From Acetomicrobium sp. S15 = DSM 107314 (GTDB taxonomy: Bacteria; Synergistota; Synergistia; Synergistales; Thermosynergistaceae): 35,192 nt of DNA. Below are positions 1-6,772 of the stretch, piece by piece (position 1 is the stretch's first letter; the number at the start of each line of letters is the position of its first letter). The translations under genes and the position numbers were made by a program. The stretch lies in contig NZ_JADEVE010000080.1 in NCBI RefSeq assembly GCF_016125955.1, positions 1 to 35,192 on the forward strand. Direction: 5' to 3'. A model generated the notes under the pieces. That model was not told the DNA's origin. It saw only the letters and a list, made by a program, of their open reading frames with translations, and searched no databases.

Positions 1-141
1 ATATTGCTGACCGCGATACACATATCTTTTCTGCAAGTTGTTCTTGTGTAAGGTGCTTACGCTTGCGTGCTGAGCGTATAACTTCTCCGTATCCCACCTT
101 GTTTACCCCCCTTCAGATGCTAACTGTACTATGAAAATATA
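1..141. repeat. Terminal direct repeat, left copy (contig overlap)
   Basis: These 141 bases are identical to 35052-35192. The copy carries the first 32 codons of the XRE repressor (minus strand, 97 down to 1), which is complete only at the right end. An exact overlap of 141 bases equals a common assembler k-mer size, so it most likely marks a circular molecule, not a packaged terminal repeat. Confidence 0.95.
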
Positions 142-239
142 ACTGCTAAAGTAGTAGCGTAACCTCTACTCATTTTTGAAGGCAAAAGTGTCTTGACAGG
201 AGGGGGTTACTACACACGCTGCGTTTTTTGATCTACACG
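142..239. promoter_or_regulatory. Upstream control region of the XRE repressor
   Basis: This gene-free, AT-rich stretch lies on the circle directly upstream of the minus-strand repressor. It contains short related words such as CAGTTA next to TAG-containing triplets on the minus strand near 125-160, which could be operators. A TTGACA box occurs on the plus strand at 193-198 without a convincing -10 box at the right distance. The repressor promoter and its binding sites are the obvious expectation here, but no site can be assigned from sequence alone. Confidence 0.3.
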
Positions 240-365
240 ATGGCGGGTAAGATAGTAAGTCACAGAAGACGAATCGTGCTTAAGCTTTGGGAGAGAGATT
301 ACGGAGGAGGGTTGCTCGCAGGAGCGCTTGAAAGGTTAAAAGGACTGCCCGAACCTGAAACCTAA
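240..365 (+). CDS. Possible 41-residue basic protein
   Basis: A short open frame begins MAGKIVSHRRR and ends GLPEPET. It is basic at the N-terminus and has a Gly/Leu/Ala-rich centre that could form one short helix. It is divergent from the XRE repressor, a position where phages often keep small switch proteins. No ribosome binding site is well placed: the only good one, a GGAGGGGG run at 199-206, lies more than 30 bases upstream. There is no recognisable domain. It is the only plausible plus-strand gene in the window and may be spurious. Confidence 0.25.
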   Translation: MAGKIVSHRRRIVLKLWERDYGGGLLAGALERLKGLPEPET

Positions 366-619
366 CATGCCTCATTTTCTGTGTCTATAGCCCAAGAAAA
401 GGCACGGGCTGCGTTTCCGTGCAGATATTTCTTTGCCCATGAATGATAGAAGTATGACCCCCAAGCTCTGAGAATGCCCAGAGGGCGAAAAAGTATGTCT
501 TTTACGCTTGAGAATGCCCTACTTTCCTTTGTGGAATACGAACCTGCGGATTTGGGATAACCTTTACCGGATCCGGCATTGGAAACAAAAACCATATAGA
601 GCATCAGGGACATGAAAAA
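366..619. other. Gene-poor stretch beside attP
   Basis: No convincing gene is visible. The stretch contains an 11-base direct repeat, TGAGAATGCCC, at 469-479 and 509-519, and a hairpin with 6-bp arms (402-407 and 417-422) followed on the minus strand by a weak T-rich run. Short repeats near an attachment core can be integrase or Xis arm sites, but that is only a possibility. Confidence 0.35.
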
Positions 620-665
620 ATCCGCTGCTGTCCTGGTAATCCTTAAACCCAAAACAGCAGCGGAT
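620..665 (-). terminator. Strong intrinsic terminator closing the late operon
   Basis: A perfect 12-bp inverted repeat (620-631 and 654-665) encloses a 22-base loop and is followed on the minus strand by six T residues (620 down to 615). This is a classical Rho-independent terminator for transcription coming from the lysis genes. It directly follows the tRNA-like 3' end at 673-693, as a terminator would follow a host tRNA gene. Confidence 0.85.
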
Positions 666-672
666 CAAAACC

Positions 673-693
673 TGGTGGAGGCGCGGGGAATCG
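673..693 (-). other. Candidate attP core (3' end of a tRNA-Ala or tmRNA)
   Basis: Read on the minus strand this segment has the layout of the last 21 bases of a tRNA-like gene: a T-loop end CGATT, a T-stem strand CCCCG, a 7-base acceptor strand CGCCTCC, discriminator A, and CCA. The T at acceptor position 70 would form the G3-U70 pair that marks alanine tRNA and tmRNA. The 5' T-stem partner and the rest of a tRNA are absent upstream. This is what an integrase attachment core copied from the end of such a gene looks like. The integrase gene lies about 8 kb away on the circle, which is unusual. Confidence 0.55.
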
Positions 694-750
694 CCTTAGC
701 TAATATAAAGGGCTTTCTGGATCTTGTGCCCGTTTTTGTGCCCATATATC

Positions 751-885
751 TCATAGGACCGATATTTTGGCGGATAGGTTTATATGCGTCCTATGGCACT
801 CATTAAAACACATAGGGCATTTATGCCTTGAGAGGCAAAACAATTGCATCTGAGAGCATCTACAAAGGTTCGAATAACTGTCCAT
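751..885 (-). CDS. Small Cys/His-rich protein (44 residues)
   Basis: The frame starts at an ATG preceded by an ideal AGGAGG site seven bases upstream, and encodes 44 residues. Seven cysteines and three histidines cluster between residues 8 and 34, including CRC, HKCPMC and ECHRTH, which could bind one or two zinc ions. It follows the holin as the last gene of the late operon. Small zinc proteins of phages, such as Mu Com, regulate translation, but no family match can be claimed. A 10-base sequence upstream (943-952) is the exact complement of 881-890, which includes the start codon, so translation could be blocked by RNA folding. The strong ribosome binding site is the main evidence that the gene is real. 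Confidence 0.5.
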   Translation of the reverse strand: MDSYSNLCRCSQMQLFCLSRHKCPMCFNECHRTHINLSAKISVL

Positions 886-971
886 ATTTGTCCTCCTCGG
901 CACTGTTCAAATCTTACACTTCTTGTAGGCAAAATAAAAGTCCAAATATGGAAAAAGCATGAAACATTATT

Positions 972-1499
972 TTACCCTTCCTTTTTTTGCATCTCGGCTT
1001 TGAGTTCTGCCAGCCGTCGTTCGACATAATCCTCTGCGCTTTCCTGCTCAAGTGCCTTCTCCACCGGAGTCGTGCCAGTTAAAACCGATGCTTCAAGTGA
1101 TTTCTTGGAGGGAGAGACTAATTTGCCCTTCCAGAACCATGCATTATTATCTACCAATTTCTTACCAAAAAGACCCGTTATAATAAATCCGAGCAGGGTC
1201 CAATATGCTTCCGGCAAATCTACTGCTGGAGCCTTAAGCCCAAAGGCGGCGGCCCAGGGCATAAGAATATAATTATTCAGCAATGAAAGCACTCCTATCC
1301 AAATAAGGCTGGGAATCCCCCCAGCCACAAAAAGGCTCTCATGCCGGAACATTGATTGCAAAATGCCCATTCTGGCAATGTTTTCGTCTGCTTGGAGCTT
1401 TGCAAGCTCGTATTTCAATTGCTCTTTCTGTTTCGGATCCGGCAGGACCCGATCAATGATTTCGCCGATCGCCGGAATATGTTCAAGTAGAGAAGCCAT
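972..1499 (-). CDS. Holin, GTA 3TM-holin-like family
   Basis: This 175-residue protein has a soluble N-terminus of about 50 residues, then hydrophobic segments at roughly 54-80, 83-92 and 99-115, then a charged C-terminal tail that looks like a coiled coil (EQESAEDYVERRLAELKAEM). The order of charged start, membrane block, KKLVDNNAWFW and charged end fits the three-transmembrane holins first described in gene transfer agents (GTA_holin_3TM). Holins form the membrane lesion that lets the endolysin reach the cell wall. It starts one base after the stop of the XhlA-like gene and shares the lysis cassette with it and the endolysin. Confidence 0.75.
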   Translation of the reverse strand: MASLLEHIPAIGEIIDRVLPDPKQKEQLKYELAKLQADENIARMGILQSMFRHESLFVAGGIPSLIWIGVLSLLNNYILMPWAAAFGLKAPAVDLPEAYWTLLGFIITGLFGKKLVDNNAWFWKGKLVSPSKKSLEASVLTGTTPVEKALEQESAEDYVERRLAELKAEMQKKEG

Positions 1500-1500
1500 A

Positions 1501-1854
1501 CTATACGCCTCCTCTTCTGATGAGAGCCCCGATAAGGCCGCCGATAAAACCAGATGTAGCGCTTATGATAGCGATCCAAGTTTTCCAACTGCCCTGTAAA
1601 GCCGATACATCGCTCCGAAGATCCTTTAAATCCTTGGAAAGCTCAGAAACAGCCTTCGGTAAATCCTCTCTCCTGGCATTTGCTTGTTCGAGTCCACTAA
1701 GACGTTTATCATATTGAATCAATTGCTTTTCATGTAACCTGCAAAGTTCCTGTCGTTCGGTTGTCTGAGTCTCGAGTACCCAAAGACGCTCATTCATGCC
1801 CTGAAGTTCCTTCAAAATATCCTGCAGGATATCTTCTGTCGTACGCGCCATCAT
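1501..1854 (-). CDS. XhlA-like coiled-coil membrane protein of the lysis cassette
   Basis: The 117-residue product has a long heptad-patterned coiled coil (about 5-85) and one C-terminal membrane helix (about 92-112, TWIAIISATSGFIGGLIGAL) ending in RRGG. This build is that of haemolysin XhlA-type phage lysis proteins and related coiled-coil tail-anchored proteins. It probably acts with the adjacent holin. Its start ATG overlaps the endolysin stop (ATGA type), so the two are translationally coupled. A spanin-like role is less likely because there is no lipobox or signal peptide. Confidence 0.6.
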   Translation of the reverse strand: MMARTTEDILQDILKELQGMNERLWVLETQTTERQELCRLHEKQLIQYDKRLSGLEQANARREDLPKAVSELSKDLKDLRSDVSALQGSWKTWIAIISATSGFIGGLIGALIRRGGV

Positions 1855-2450
1855 TGCTCAAGCCCCGCTTTTTCGGCGAGCCGGACAACGCGCTGATGGA
1901 TCCAGCCTCTCAGAAATTTCTGCTGAGACTCGTTACGGTCCACAAGCCAATCGAACAACTCGGTTCGGTTCATGAGGACATCGACACACAGGTATCGGAG
2001 CAGAAAATGTGGCTCGACGTTCGGGTTCTCGTCCGTAAGGCGCTTGTCGATCTCAAGGAGCTCCACCAGGGCGGCAAACGTTTTCGGACCCAATGCACCA
2101 TCGACGACGAGCGGCGTCCCGACGAGTATCGAGTTCAAGGCTTCCTGAAGAAGTTTCACGGCTCCGCCTGGCCCGTGGTTGATCGCGCAATCGAAGAGAA
2201 TCAAATCAAGCGGTTCCGGAAGAAGGTCTCCTCGAATTGGATCCCAATAACCCTTTTTATAAATGATTCTGGCATGTTCTGTTTTCAGGGTTTTGATAGT
2301 TATGTCCTTTGACACCCACCCTTTCGCTTGAGCGGATCGCAACGTTCCTTCCGTCACACCAAGGTTGGTTTCGCCACCCCTATCGTCAGGGTTGTTACTG
2401 TATCCTCCTTCGACATTCAGAACGATTCGAAATACATCCTCAAATCTCAT
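1851..2450 (-). CDS. Endolysin, GH108-type muramidase with C-terminal wall-binding domain
   Basis: The N-terminal domain (about 8-95) carries the EGGYSNNPDDRGGETN signature of glycosyl hydrolase family 108, in which the glutamate of EGGY is the catalytic acid. The second part (about 95-190) resembles the peptidoglycan-binding region usually fused to this family (FDCAINHGPGGA, then VDGALGPKTFAAL). The enzyme would cut the glycan backbone of peptidoglycan during lysis. No signal peptide is visible, so export relies on the holin. A GTG at 2459 is an alternative start, but the ATG at 2450 has the better-spaced site. It overlaps the next lysis gene by four bases. Confidence 0.85.
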   Translation of the reverse strand: MRFEDVFRIVLNVEGGYSNNPDDRGGETNLGVTEGTLRSAQAKGWVSKDITIKTLKTEHARIIYKKGYWDPIRGDLLPEPLDLILFDCAINHGPGGAVKLLQEALNSILVGTPLVVDGALGPKTFAALVELLEIDKRLTDENPNVEPHFLLRYLCVDVLMNRTELFDWLVDRNESQQKFLRGWIHQRVVRLAEKAGLEQ

Positions 2451-2563
2451 TGATTTCACCGCCCTTTTATTACCACTCTCTCAACTTGTTATCTGATGTT
2501 GACTTGACCTCTATGCATTCTAATATTATTTGAAGGTTGAGCCTTTTATGGTACCTATTTTAG

Positions 2564-3643
2564 TTATTCATTATTTTCTCGCCTAAAAACCATATCACTG
2601 CATAACTTAACCCTTAAGTTATAACTATCACAATGTTTTAATAATCCGAAATATGATTGTACACTCGCATTAACTTCAGTGAAGTTGATTCTCCATTGAG
2701 CATATGCGCGTTGTAGAGCCTTTAGACGTCGTTTCATCTTTAAGGCTGTTTTTTTACGTAGTTTTTTATGGGTTGCCCATACTCTATAGCCGCAAAAATC
2801 AATGCCTTGGTTCACAATGTGAATAGAGGTTTTGTTGTTAAGGCTTAAATGTAATTGATTGTTTATAAATAAATCTATTTTAGTTTTTATATATTGCAGA
2901 TGTATTTTGTCAGGATGCAAGATAATAATATCATCCATATAGCGAATGTAATATTGTGTCTTCAATTCGTGCTTTGCGTATTGATCAAGCTCGTTAAGAT
3001 AAAGATTTGCGAACATTTGGCTTGTAAGGTTGCCTATAGGCATTCCTATCTTGCTAAGTCTTTCGTTATTGAAGCAATGATCTCCGAGCGATATACCGAA
3101 TTTTGTGTTCTCTGATCTAATAATCCTCTCCAAAAGCCACAAGAGGTCTTTGTCAGCAATTATGCGGCTAAGTATTTCCATTAACACATCATGGTCGATC
3201 CTATAAAAATATTTGCTGATATCCAGCTTAAGGGCATAAACTCTTTTATGTTTTCTCGATAAATATCGAAGCCAATACTGTAGCCTATCAGTGGCTCTAT
3301 GGATTCCGTAACCGATCCTGCAAGCATAACTGTCATAGATATAACGCTTATCCAAGAGTGGGTTTAGGACCCTATAGATAGCCCATTGCACCACTCTATC
3401 TCTGAAGGGTAGCGCCATAATCAGGCGCATTTTAGGATCATAAACAAAAAATTCCTTATATTTCCCAACCCTATAGGTTTTTTGCATGAGATCCTCTTGG
3501 ATGCAAATAAGATTTTCTTCCAGATTGTCCGTGAAGGCCATTACTTCATTTCTGAACCTTTTGCATTTGCGAGCATTGACATATGCTCCGAGAAGATTTT
3601 CGAAAGCATAGATTTTTGGATATAATTGTTTAAGTTTCTTCAT
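2564..3643 (-). CDS. Reverse transcriptase of the diversity-generating retroelement
   Basis: About 359 residues. The N-terminus (MKKLKQLYPKIYAFENLLGA) is typical of DGR enzymes. Further signatures are the LKLDISKYFYRIDH palm motif, the group-II-intron/DGR motif IGNLTSQ, the catalytic YMDD and the later GYRVW. It copies the nearby template-repeat RNA into cDNA while misincorporating opposite adenines, and the cDNA replaces the variable repeat of the target gene. An upstream TTG at 3694 keeps the frame open, but family members begin at MKKL, so 3643 is preferred. The gene is visibly more AT-rich than the structural genes, as is usual for DGR cassettes. It forms a unit with avd, TR and the target. 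Confidence 0.95.
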   Translation of the reverse strand: MKKLKQLYPKIYAFENLLGAYVNARKCKRFRNEVMAFTDNLEENLICIQEDLMQKTYRVGKYKEFFVYDPKMRLIMALPFRDRVVQWAIYRVLNPLLDKRYIYDSYACRIGYGIHRATDRLQYWLRYLSRKHKRVYALKLDISKYFYRIDHDVLMEILSRIIADKDLLWLLERIIRSENTKFGISLGDHCFNNERLSKIGMPIGNLTSQMFANLYLNELDQYAKHELKTQYYIRYMDDIIILHPDKIHLQYIKTKIDLFINNQLHLSLNNKTSIHIVNQGIDFCGYRVWATHKKLRKKTALKMKRRLKALQRAYAQWRINFTEVNASVQSYFGLLKHCDSYNLRVKLCSDMVFRRENNE

Positions 3644-3679
3644 TTCTTTTTCATTCTGCCTTATCATGCTCAAAAATAT

Positions 3680-3730
3680 TGCCGGGCATGACAACTTTCG
3701 CTTTATTGGCTACTAACTGCCTACCCGGCA
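3680..3730 (-). ncRNA. Structured spacer of the DGR template RNA
   Basis: Between TR and the reverse transcriptase lies a gene-free stretch of about 195 bases. It includes a 7-bp inverted repeat, TGCCGGG/CCCGGCA (3724-3730 and 3680-3686), followed on the minus strand by ATATTTTTG. In the Bordetella phage DGR the RNA downstream of TR is needed for priming and for binding the reverse transcriptase and Avd. This element sits in the matching place and may define the RNA 3' structure or its end. Confidence 0.45.
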
Positions 3731-3838
3731 TTTCAATTTTTTGCCGCCCTCGTTAACTGGGTCGACATGGAGGAAAGCCCCTTTGTCCCTAAGCTCCGGC
3801 CATGAACCCTTGAGTCCATGGTTTCTGGCAATAGGGCG

Positions 3839-3952
3839 AAGCCACACGGAACCCAATGTTGTTGTTCGAGTTCGAGCGGGAGTTGTTCAAGTTAAGAGCA
3901 AACAGACCGGCATTCGAGCCGTTGTTCCAGTTCCCGCCACGGAGCGGAAATC
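3839..3952 (-). repeat. DGR template repeat (TR)
   Basis: This 114-bp segment matches 4410-4523 at 101 positions. Twelve of the 13 differences fall at adenines of the minus strand (plus-strand T at 3860, 3863, 3865, 3866, 3871, 3884, 3887, 3893, 3923, 3925, 3926 and 3931), and one at 3890 falls at a T. The varied adenines are the first two bases of AAC codons, which allow many amino acids and no ochre or amber stop. It begins eight bases after the avd stop codon, the usual arrangement. Confidence 0.97.
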
Positions 3953-3960
3953 TCCTGAGT

Positions 3961-4317
3961 TTACGGCCTACCCCCAGAAATCTGTCTGGCCGATTTTAAC
4001 CAACCACCTATCATTCTTCCAATTTCCGAAGACATTTTCGACCAGTTTTCGTATTTTTTTACGGGCAGAAATTGTAAATCCTTGGCCAGTCGAACATAAT
4101 AATGCAGGATATTCAGTTGAACATCGGCTACTTGTATAGCTTTTATTTTGTAGTAATGCTTATTAGCTGTTATAATAGCCTCAAGTAGCTTAAACATCGC
4201 AAGTTTAGTTTCAGCAGCCAGAGTATGTCTTTCACTTTTAGGATATTGTCGTAAGCAAATATATCCATACTGGATCATGTCATAAGTTTTTTGTAGGATT
4301 TTCAATTCGTTGCCCAA
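3961..4317 (-). CDS. avd: Avd, accessory variability determinant of the DGR
   Basis: This 118-residue, mostly helical basic protein fits the Avd four-helix bundle (KILQKTYDMIQYGYICLRQYPKSERHTLAAE is the typical first part). Avd forms a pentameric barrel that binds the reverse transcriptase and the template RNA, and is required for mutagenic retrohoming. The start is a TTG with a GGAGG site seven bases upstream. The gene lies between the VR hairpin and TR, the canonical order in phage DGRs. Confidence 0.93.
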   Translation of the reverse strand: MGNELKILQKTYDMIQYGYICLRQYPKSERHTLAAETKLAMFKLLEAIITANKHYYKIKAIQVADVQLNILHYYVRLAKDLQFLPVKKYENWSKMSSEIGRMIGGWLKSARQISGGRP

Positions 4318-4342
4318 CGTCCACCTCCGGAAAGAACAAGAA

Positions 4343-4374
4343 AAAAGAGCTTGACAGGCTTCCGCCCGTCAAGC
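4343..4374 (-). promoter_or_regulatory. DGR retrohoming hairpin with GGAA tetraloop, also terminator-like
   Basis: Eleven-base arms (4364-4374 and 4349-4359) pair except for one G-T position and close on a GGAA loop. GRNA-loop hairpins just downstream of VR are a known cis-acting feature of DGR targets that raises retrohoming. Here the stem begins 35 bases after the end of VR and 24 bases after the target stop codon. The following TCTTTTTTC on the minus strand also makes it a plausible intrinsic terminator, which would separate target expression from avd and RT. Confidence 0.8.
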
Positions 4375-4398
4375 AGATCTCAATTTCCAGGGCTCAGA

Positions 4399-5475
4399 TT
4401 ACCCAACAAAAGCCACACGGAACCCAATGTGGTAGGGCGAGCTCGAGCGGGAGTAGTACATGTAAAGAGCAAACAGACCGGCATTCGAGCCGTAGAGCCA
4501 GCTCCCGCCACGGAGCGGAAATCGGGATCCATAATTCCGTACCCATAAGGCACCCTTAGGATCCATCGAATATGTGCCATCTGCCAATGTAATAGGCGCG
4601 ATAGCGGCCTGCAGCATCAGCGATGGTATCGTATAATCAGCTTTTTTGGTCAGATTTTTCCAATTGGTAATATATGTATATCCATAGTTGTTTGAATCAT
4701 TTCCCACAGGCCCGGCATAAGCAGTTATGGCATCTGAAATTATTGGGTCTCCTATATCTCCACTACTGCTTTCATCGCCTGATGCCGATGAGTTAAATCG
4801 AACGTTTGTATCCGGCCAATCTTCTTCAAGCATATTTAAATTGTTATCGGAAGGCATGTAGATTTTCCCATCAACTAATTTCAGGCCCCCTACCCACTCC
4901 GAGACATTTCCCACCATATCAGCGATTCCGGCGAATGTGTTATTGTGCCTCCATGCCGCCGGGCCCGATCCTGCCAGGATTCTGGCCTCTCCTGTGGTAT
5001 TTCCAGGAGTTCTACCATCTTGCCTCCTTCCAGTTTCGTAGGTTGCCTCATGAGACCTTCCATAATTCGTATTCCCACGAGGTTGAAAATTATTCTTGAT
5101 GCACCACAACGCAATGGCAGCCCACTCCCAATTAGTCATTAAATGCCATCCGCCACCTTTGGCGTTACATGCGGCCTTAGCATTATCATAATTTATGTAT
5201 GTCGTCGGATCCACGTTTGGCAACGAACATGCTCTGCCATCATAGACCTTGCTCTGATATGCACCGATGAAGATCTCCGGTTTTTCTATTCCTCCTGTTT
5301 TAAAAGCTGGATGTACGCCACTTCCATAGACGGGGTCGATATCCTCGAGGTTGAATTTAGGAATTCTCACCATATAGCTCGGGTATCCCATATCATCGTA
5401 CAATACCGTCACCTGCCCACCCGTAGCAGCTTCGACAGACGACCTCAGAGTATCCTTCGTGAAAATAATAGGCAT
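4399..5475 (-). CDS. DGR target: FGE-sulfatase/C-type-lectin-fold receptor-binding protein
   Basis: The 358-residue protein has a short N-terminal part (1-75) and then a formylglycine-generating-enzyme-like domain, a C-type lectin fold. Markers are HLMTNWEWAAIALW (about 111-124), GNVSEWVGG and, near the end, RGGSW and GFRVA. Residues 318-355 are encoded by VR, and ten asparagines of the TR version are changed (S325, L327, Y328, Y338, Y340, Y341, S345, P347, Y348, H349). The fold displays these on one ligand-binding face. Position at the end of the fibre genes suggests it is the adhesin at the tail tip. The start is one base past the previous stop. It is a binding protein; catalytic activity is not expected. 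Confidence 0.92.
   Translation of the reverse strand: MPIIFTKDTLRSSVEAATGGQVTVLYDDMGYPSYMVRIPKFNLEDIDPVYGSGVHPAFKTGGIEKPEIFIGAYQSKVYDGRACSLPNVDPTTYINYDNAKAACNAKGGGWHLMTNWEWAAIALWCIKNNFQPRGNTNYGRSHEATYETGRRQDGRTPGNTTGEARILAGSGPAAWRHNNTFAGIADMVGNVSEWVGGLKLVDGKIYMPSDNNLNMLEEDWPDTNVRFNSSASGDESSSGDIGDPIISDAITAYAGPVGNDSNNYGYTYITNWKNLTKKADYTIPSLMLQAAIAPITLADGTYSMDPKGALWVRNYGSRFPLRGGSWLYGSNAGLFALYMYYSRSSSPYHIGFRVAFVG
4410..4523 (-). repeat. DGR variable repeat (VR)
   Basis: This is the copy of TR inside the target gene. All adenine-directed changes lie in the first two positions of AAC codons, and the C at the third position is always kept. The 3' part of VR (coding GFRVA, 4412-4430) is identical to TR and serves as the initiation-of-mutagenic-homing region. 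Beyond 4523 the two sequences diverge at once. Confidence 0.97.
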
Positions 5476-5476
5476 C

Positions 5477-5815
5477 TCACACTACCTCCTTTTCGGCTTC
5501 TTCATATCTCCATAAAACAAGCTCTACGGCTTCAAGGTCGATCGGGAGTTTTCGTCTTAGAAAAACAGGATTTTCATGTTCATCTATTTCTCCAGAATCG
5601 ACCATTTCATATCTTGCCGGCGGAATCAAAATAGATGCAACATATCTGTCGCCAAGACCAATAACAAGGTCTTCGCCCCTCGTGCAAATGTCGATTATTA
5701 CTTGACTGTCTTTTTGCTCTGATTCAAGATCGAGCGCTATGTCGCCAATAAATAGAATCGTTCCATCAATTGTCCATTCGACATGTGGTTCAGGCTGAAT
5801 CTTTTTTACAATCAT
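5477..5815 (-). CDS. Unrecognised acidic protein of the fibre region (112 residues)
   Basis: The product is acidic and predicted to be largely beta (VEWTIDGTILFIGDIALDLES, then VIGLGDRYVASILIPPARYEM), with a final charged helix (DLEAVELVLWRYEEAEKEVV). It sits between a fibre protein and the DGR target and ends one base before the target start, so expression is coupled. Small proteins here are often fibre assembly chaperones or adaptors that hold the adhesin. That role is an inference from position only. Confidence 0.7.
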   Translation of the reverse strand: MIVKKIQPEPHVEWTIDGTILFIGDIALDLESEQKDSQVIIDICTRGEDLVIGLGDRYVASILIPPARYEMVDSGEIDEHENPVFLRRKLPIDLEAVELVLWRYEEAEKEVV

Positions 5816-5842
5816 ATTTTCACCACCCTTATATATAGCGCC

Positions 5843-6757
5843 CTATAAATTCAGTTTCCTGATAGTCCATCTAATTTCAATGTTATCAGCCATGCCATTT
5901 GCGCAGACTTTGAATCCATTTGAAGCTCGTTCATCGGCGTATATGTATCCAAGCTGATATCCACCTCCATCAAAATCAATAACGTCGAGATCGACAGAAT
6001 AATCGTTGCCCAGCACATTGAAAGGTAGCGCTACATAAACGAAGGGGGCATTCAGAAAGGTTTTTGGAGCATTTGGCTCTATTCTACGAATATCTGTTAG
6101 AATTATGTTTTCGAGATAGGGATCAACAGCTTCCGTACTGCCCGCAGGCACAGTTATTCTATATAAGGGAACTCCATTGTCTGGAATGCTGCCACCTAAA
6201 TCTGTGCAAAACGCTTCCCAGCCTCTTGAGCCCAAACCAAGATATATATAACAAATCTTGTCTAATCCAGAATAGTTACTCGGGATCGCTGCGCCATTCG
6301 TTTCTTCGCTTATTGGGACTAACATTCCCCCAACAAAGATAGTTCCTTCCTTAAGATTGATATTTCGAGTCGCAGATGTTGATTTCTCTATTGTGCAACC
6401 AGTTATTACACCTTTGTTCGAGATGGTAATTGTCCCCGATTGAAACCGCATAGAAAGGGTCTTTACGAGTTCTCTATTCGCCAATCCACCTAAATCGATA
6501 GCCTGAAGCAGGGAGGATATGACAGTATTTTGCATATCAGAACTAATGCCTTCCACTTGCTGCTCCAGATAATTCATCATTTCCGCTAAGGTAGGCTTAT
6601 CCCCCTTGGCTTCACTGATTTCTGTTTCGCACCCGGACAATCTTGTGTCCACGTTATTGAAATTTGCATCTATCTTGTCATATTTTTCATTCCATGCCGA
6701 CGGAATAGCTGGGAACTGATCCGGGTGTCTCCCTATAGTGCTATGAGGCAAGGCCAT
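5843..6757 (-). CDS. Tail fibre protein
   Basis: This 304-residue protein opens with HSTIGRHPDQFPAIPSAWNEKYD, a short helical segment with a coiled coil (about 25-75, LSGCETEISEAKGDKPTLAEMM), then beta-rich sequence to the end. The layout (N-terminal attachment, trimeric coiled coil, beta-structured shaft) is typical of short fibres in P2-like tails. A GGAGGTGA site precedes the ATG. It follows the collar-like protein and precedes the DGR module, so it may link the adhesin to the baseplate. No enzymatic domain is visible. Confidence 0.7.
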   Translation of the reverse strand: MALPHSTIGRHPDQFPAIPSAWNEKYDKIDANFNNVDTRLSGCETEISEAKGDKPTLAEMMNYLEQQVEGISSDMQNTVISSLLQAIDLGGLANRELVKTLSMRFQSGTITISNKGVITGCTIEKSTSATRNINLKEGTIFVGGMLVPISEETNGAAIPSNYSGLDKICYIYLGLGSRGWEAFCTDLGGSIPDNGVPLYRITVPAGSTEAVDPYLENIILTDIRRIEPNAPKTFLNAPFVYVALPFNVLGNDYSVDLDVIDFDGGGYQLGYIYADERASNGFKVCANGMADNIEIRWTIRKLNL

Positions 6758-6772
6758 TACTAATCACCTCCA

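Noticed and set aside
362-652. Minus-strand frame of 96 codons
   Set aside because: It begins inside the terminator hairpin (620-665), has no ribosome binding site and no recognisable domain.
612-806. Plus-strand frame of 64 codons
   Set aside because: It runs through the terminator and the tRNA-like core, both of which explain the sequence better.
1761-2312. Plus-strand frame of 183 codons
   Set aside because: It lies opposite the endolysin gene, which has clear family motifs; the sequence has no domain and no binding site.
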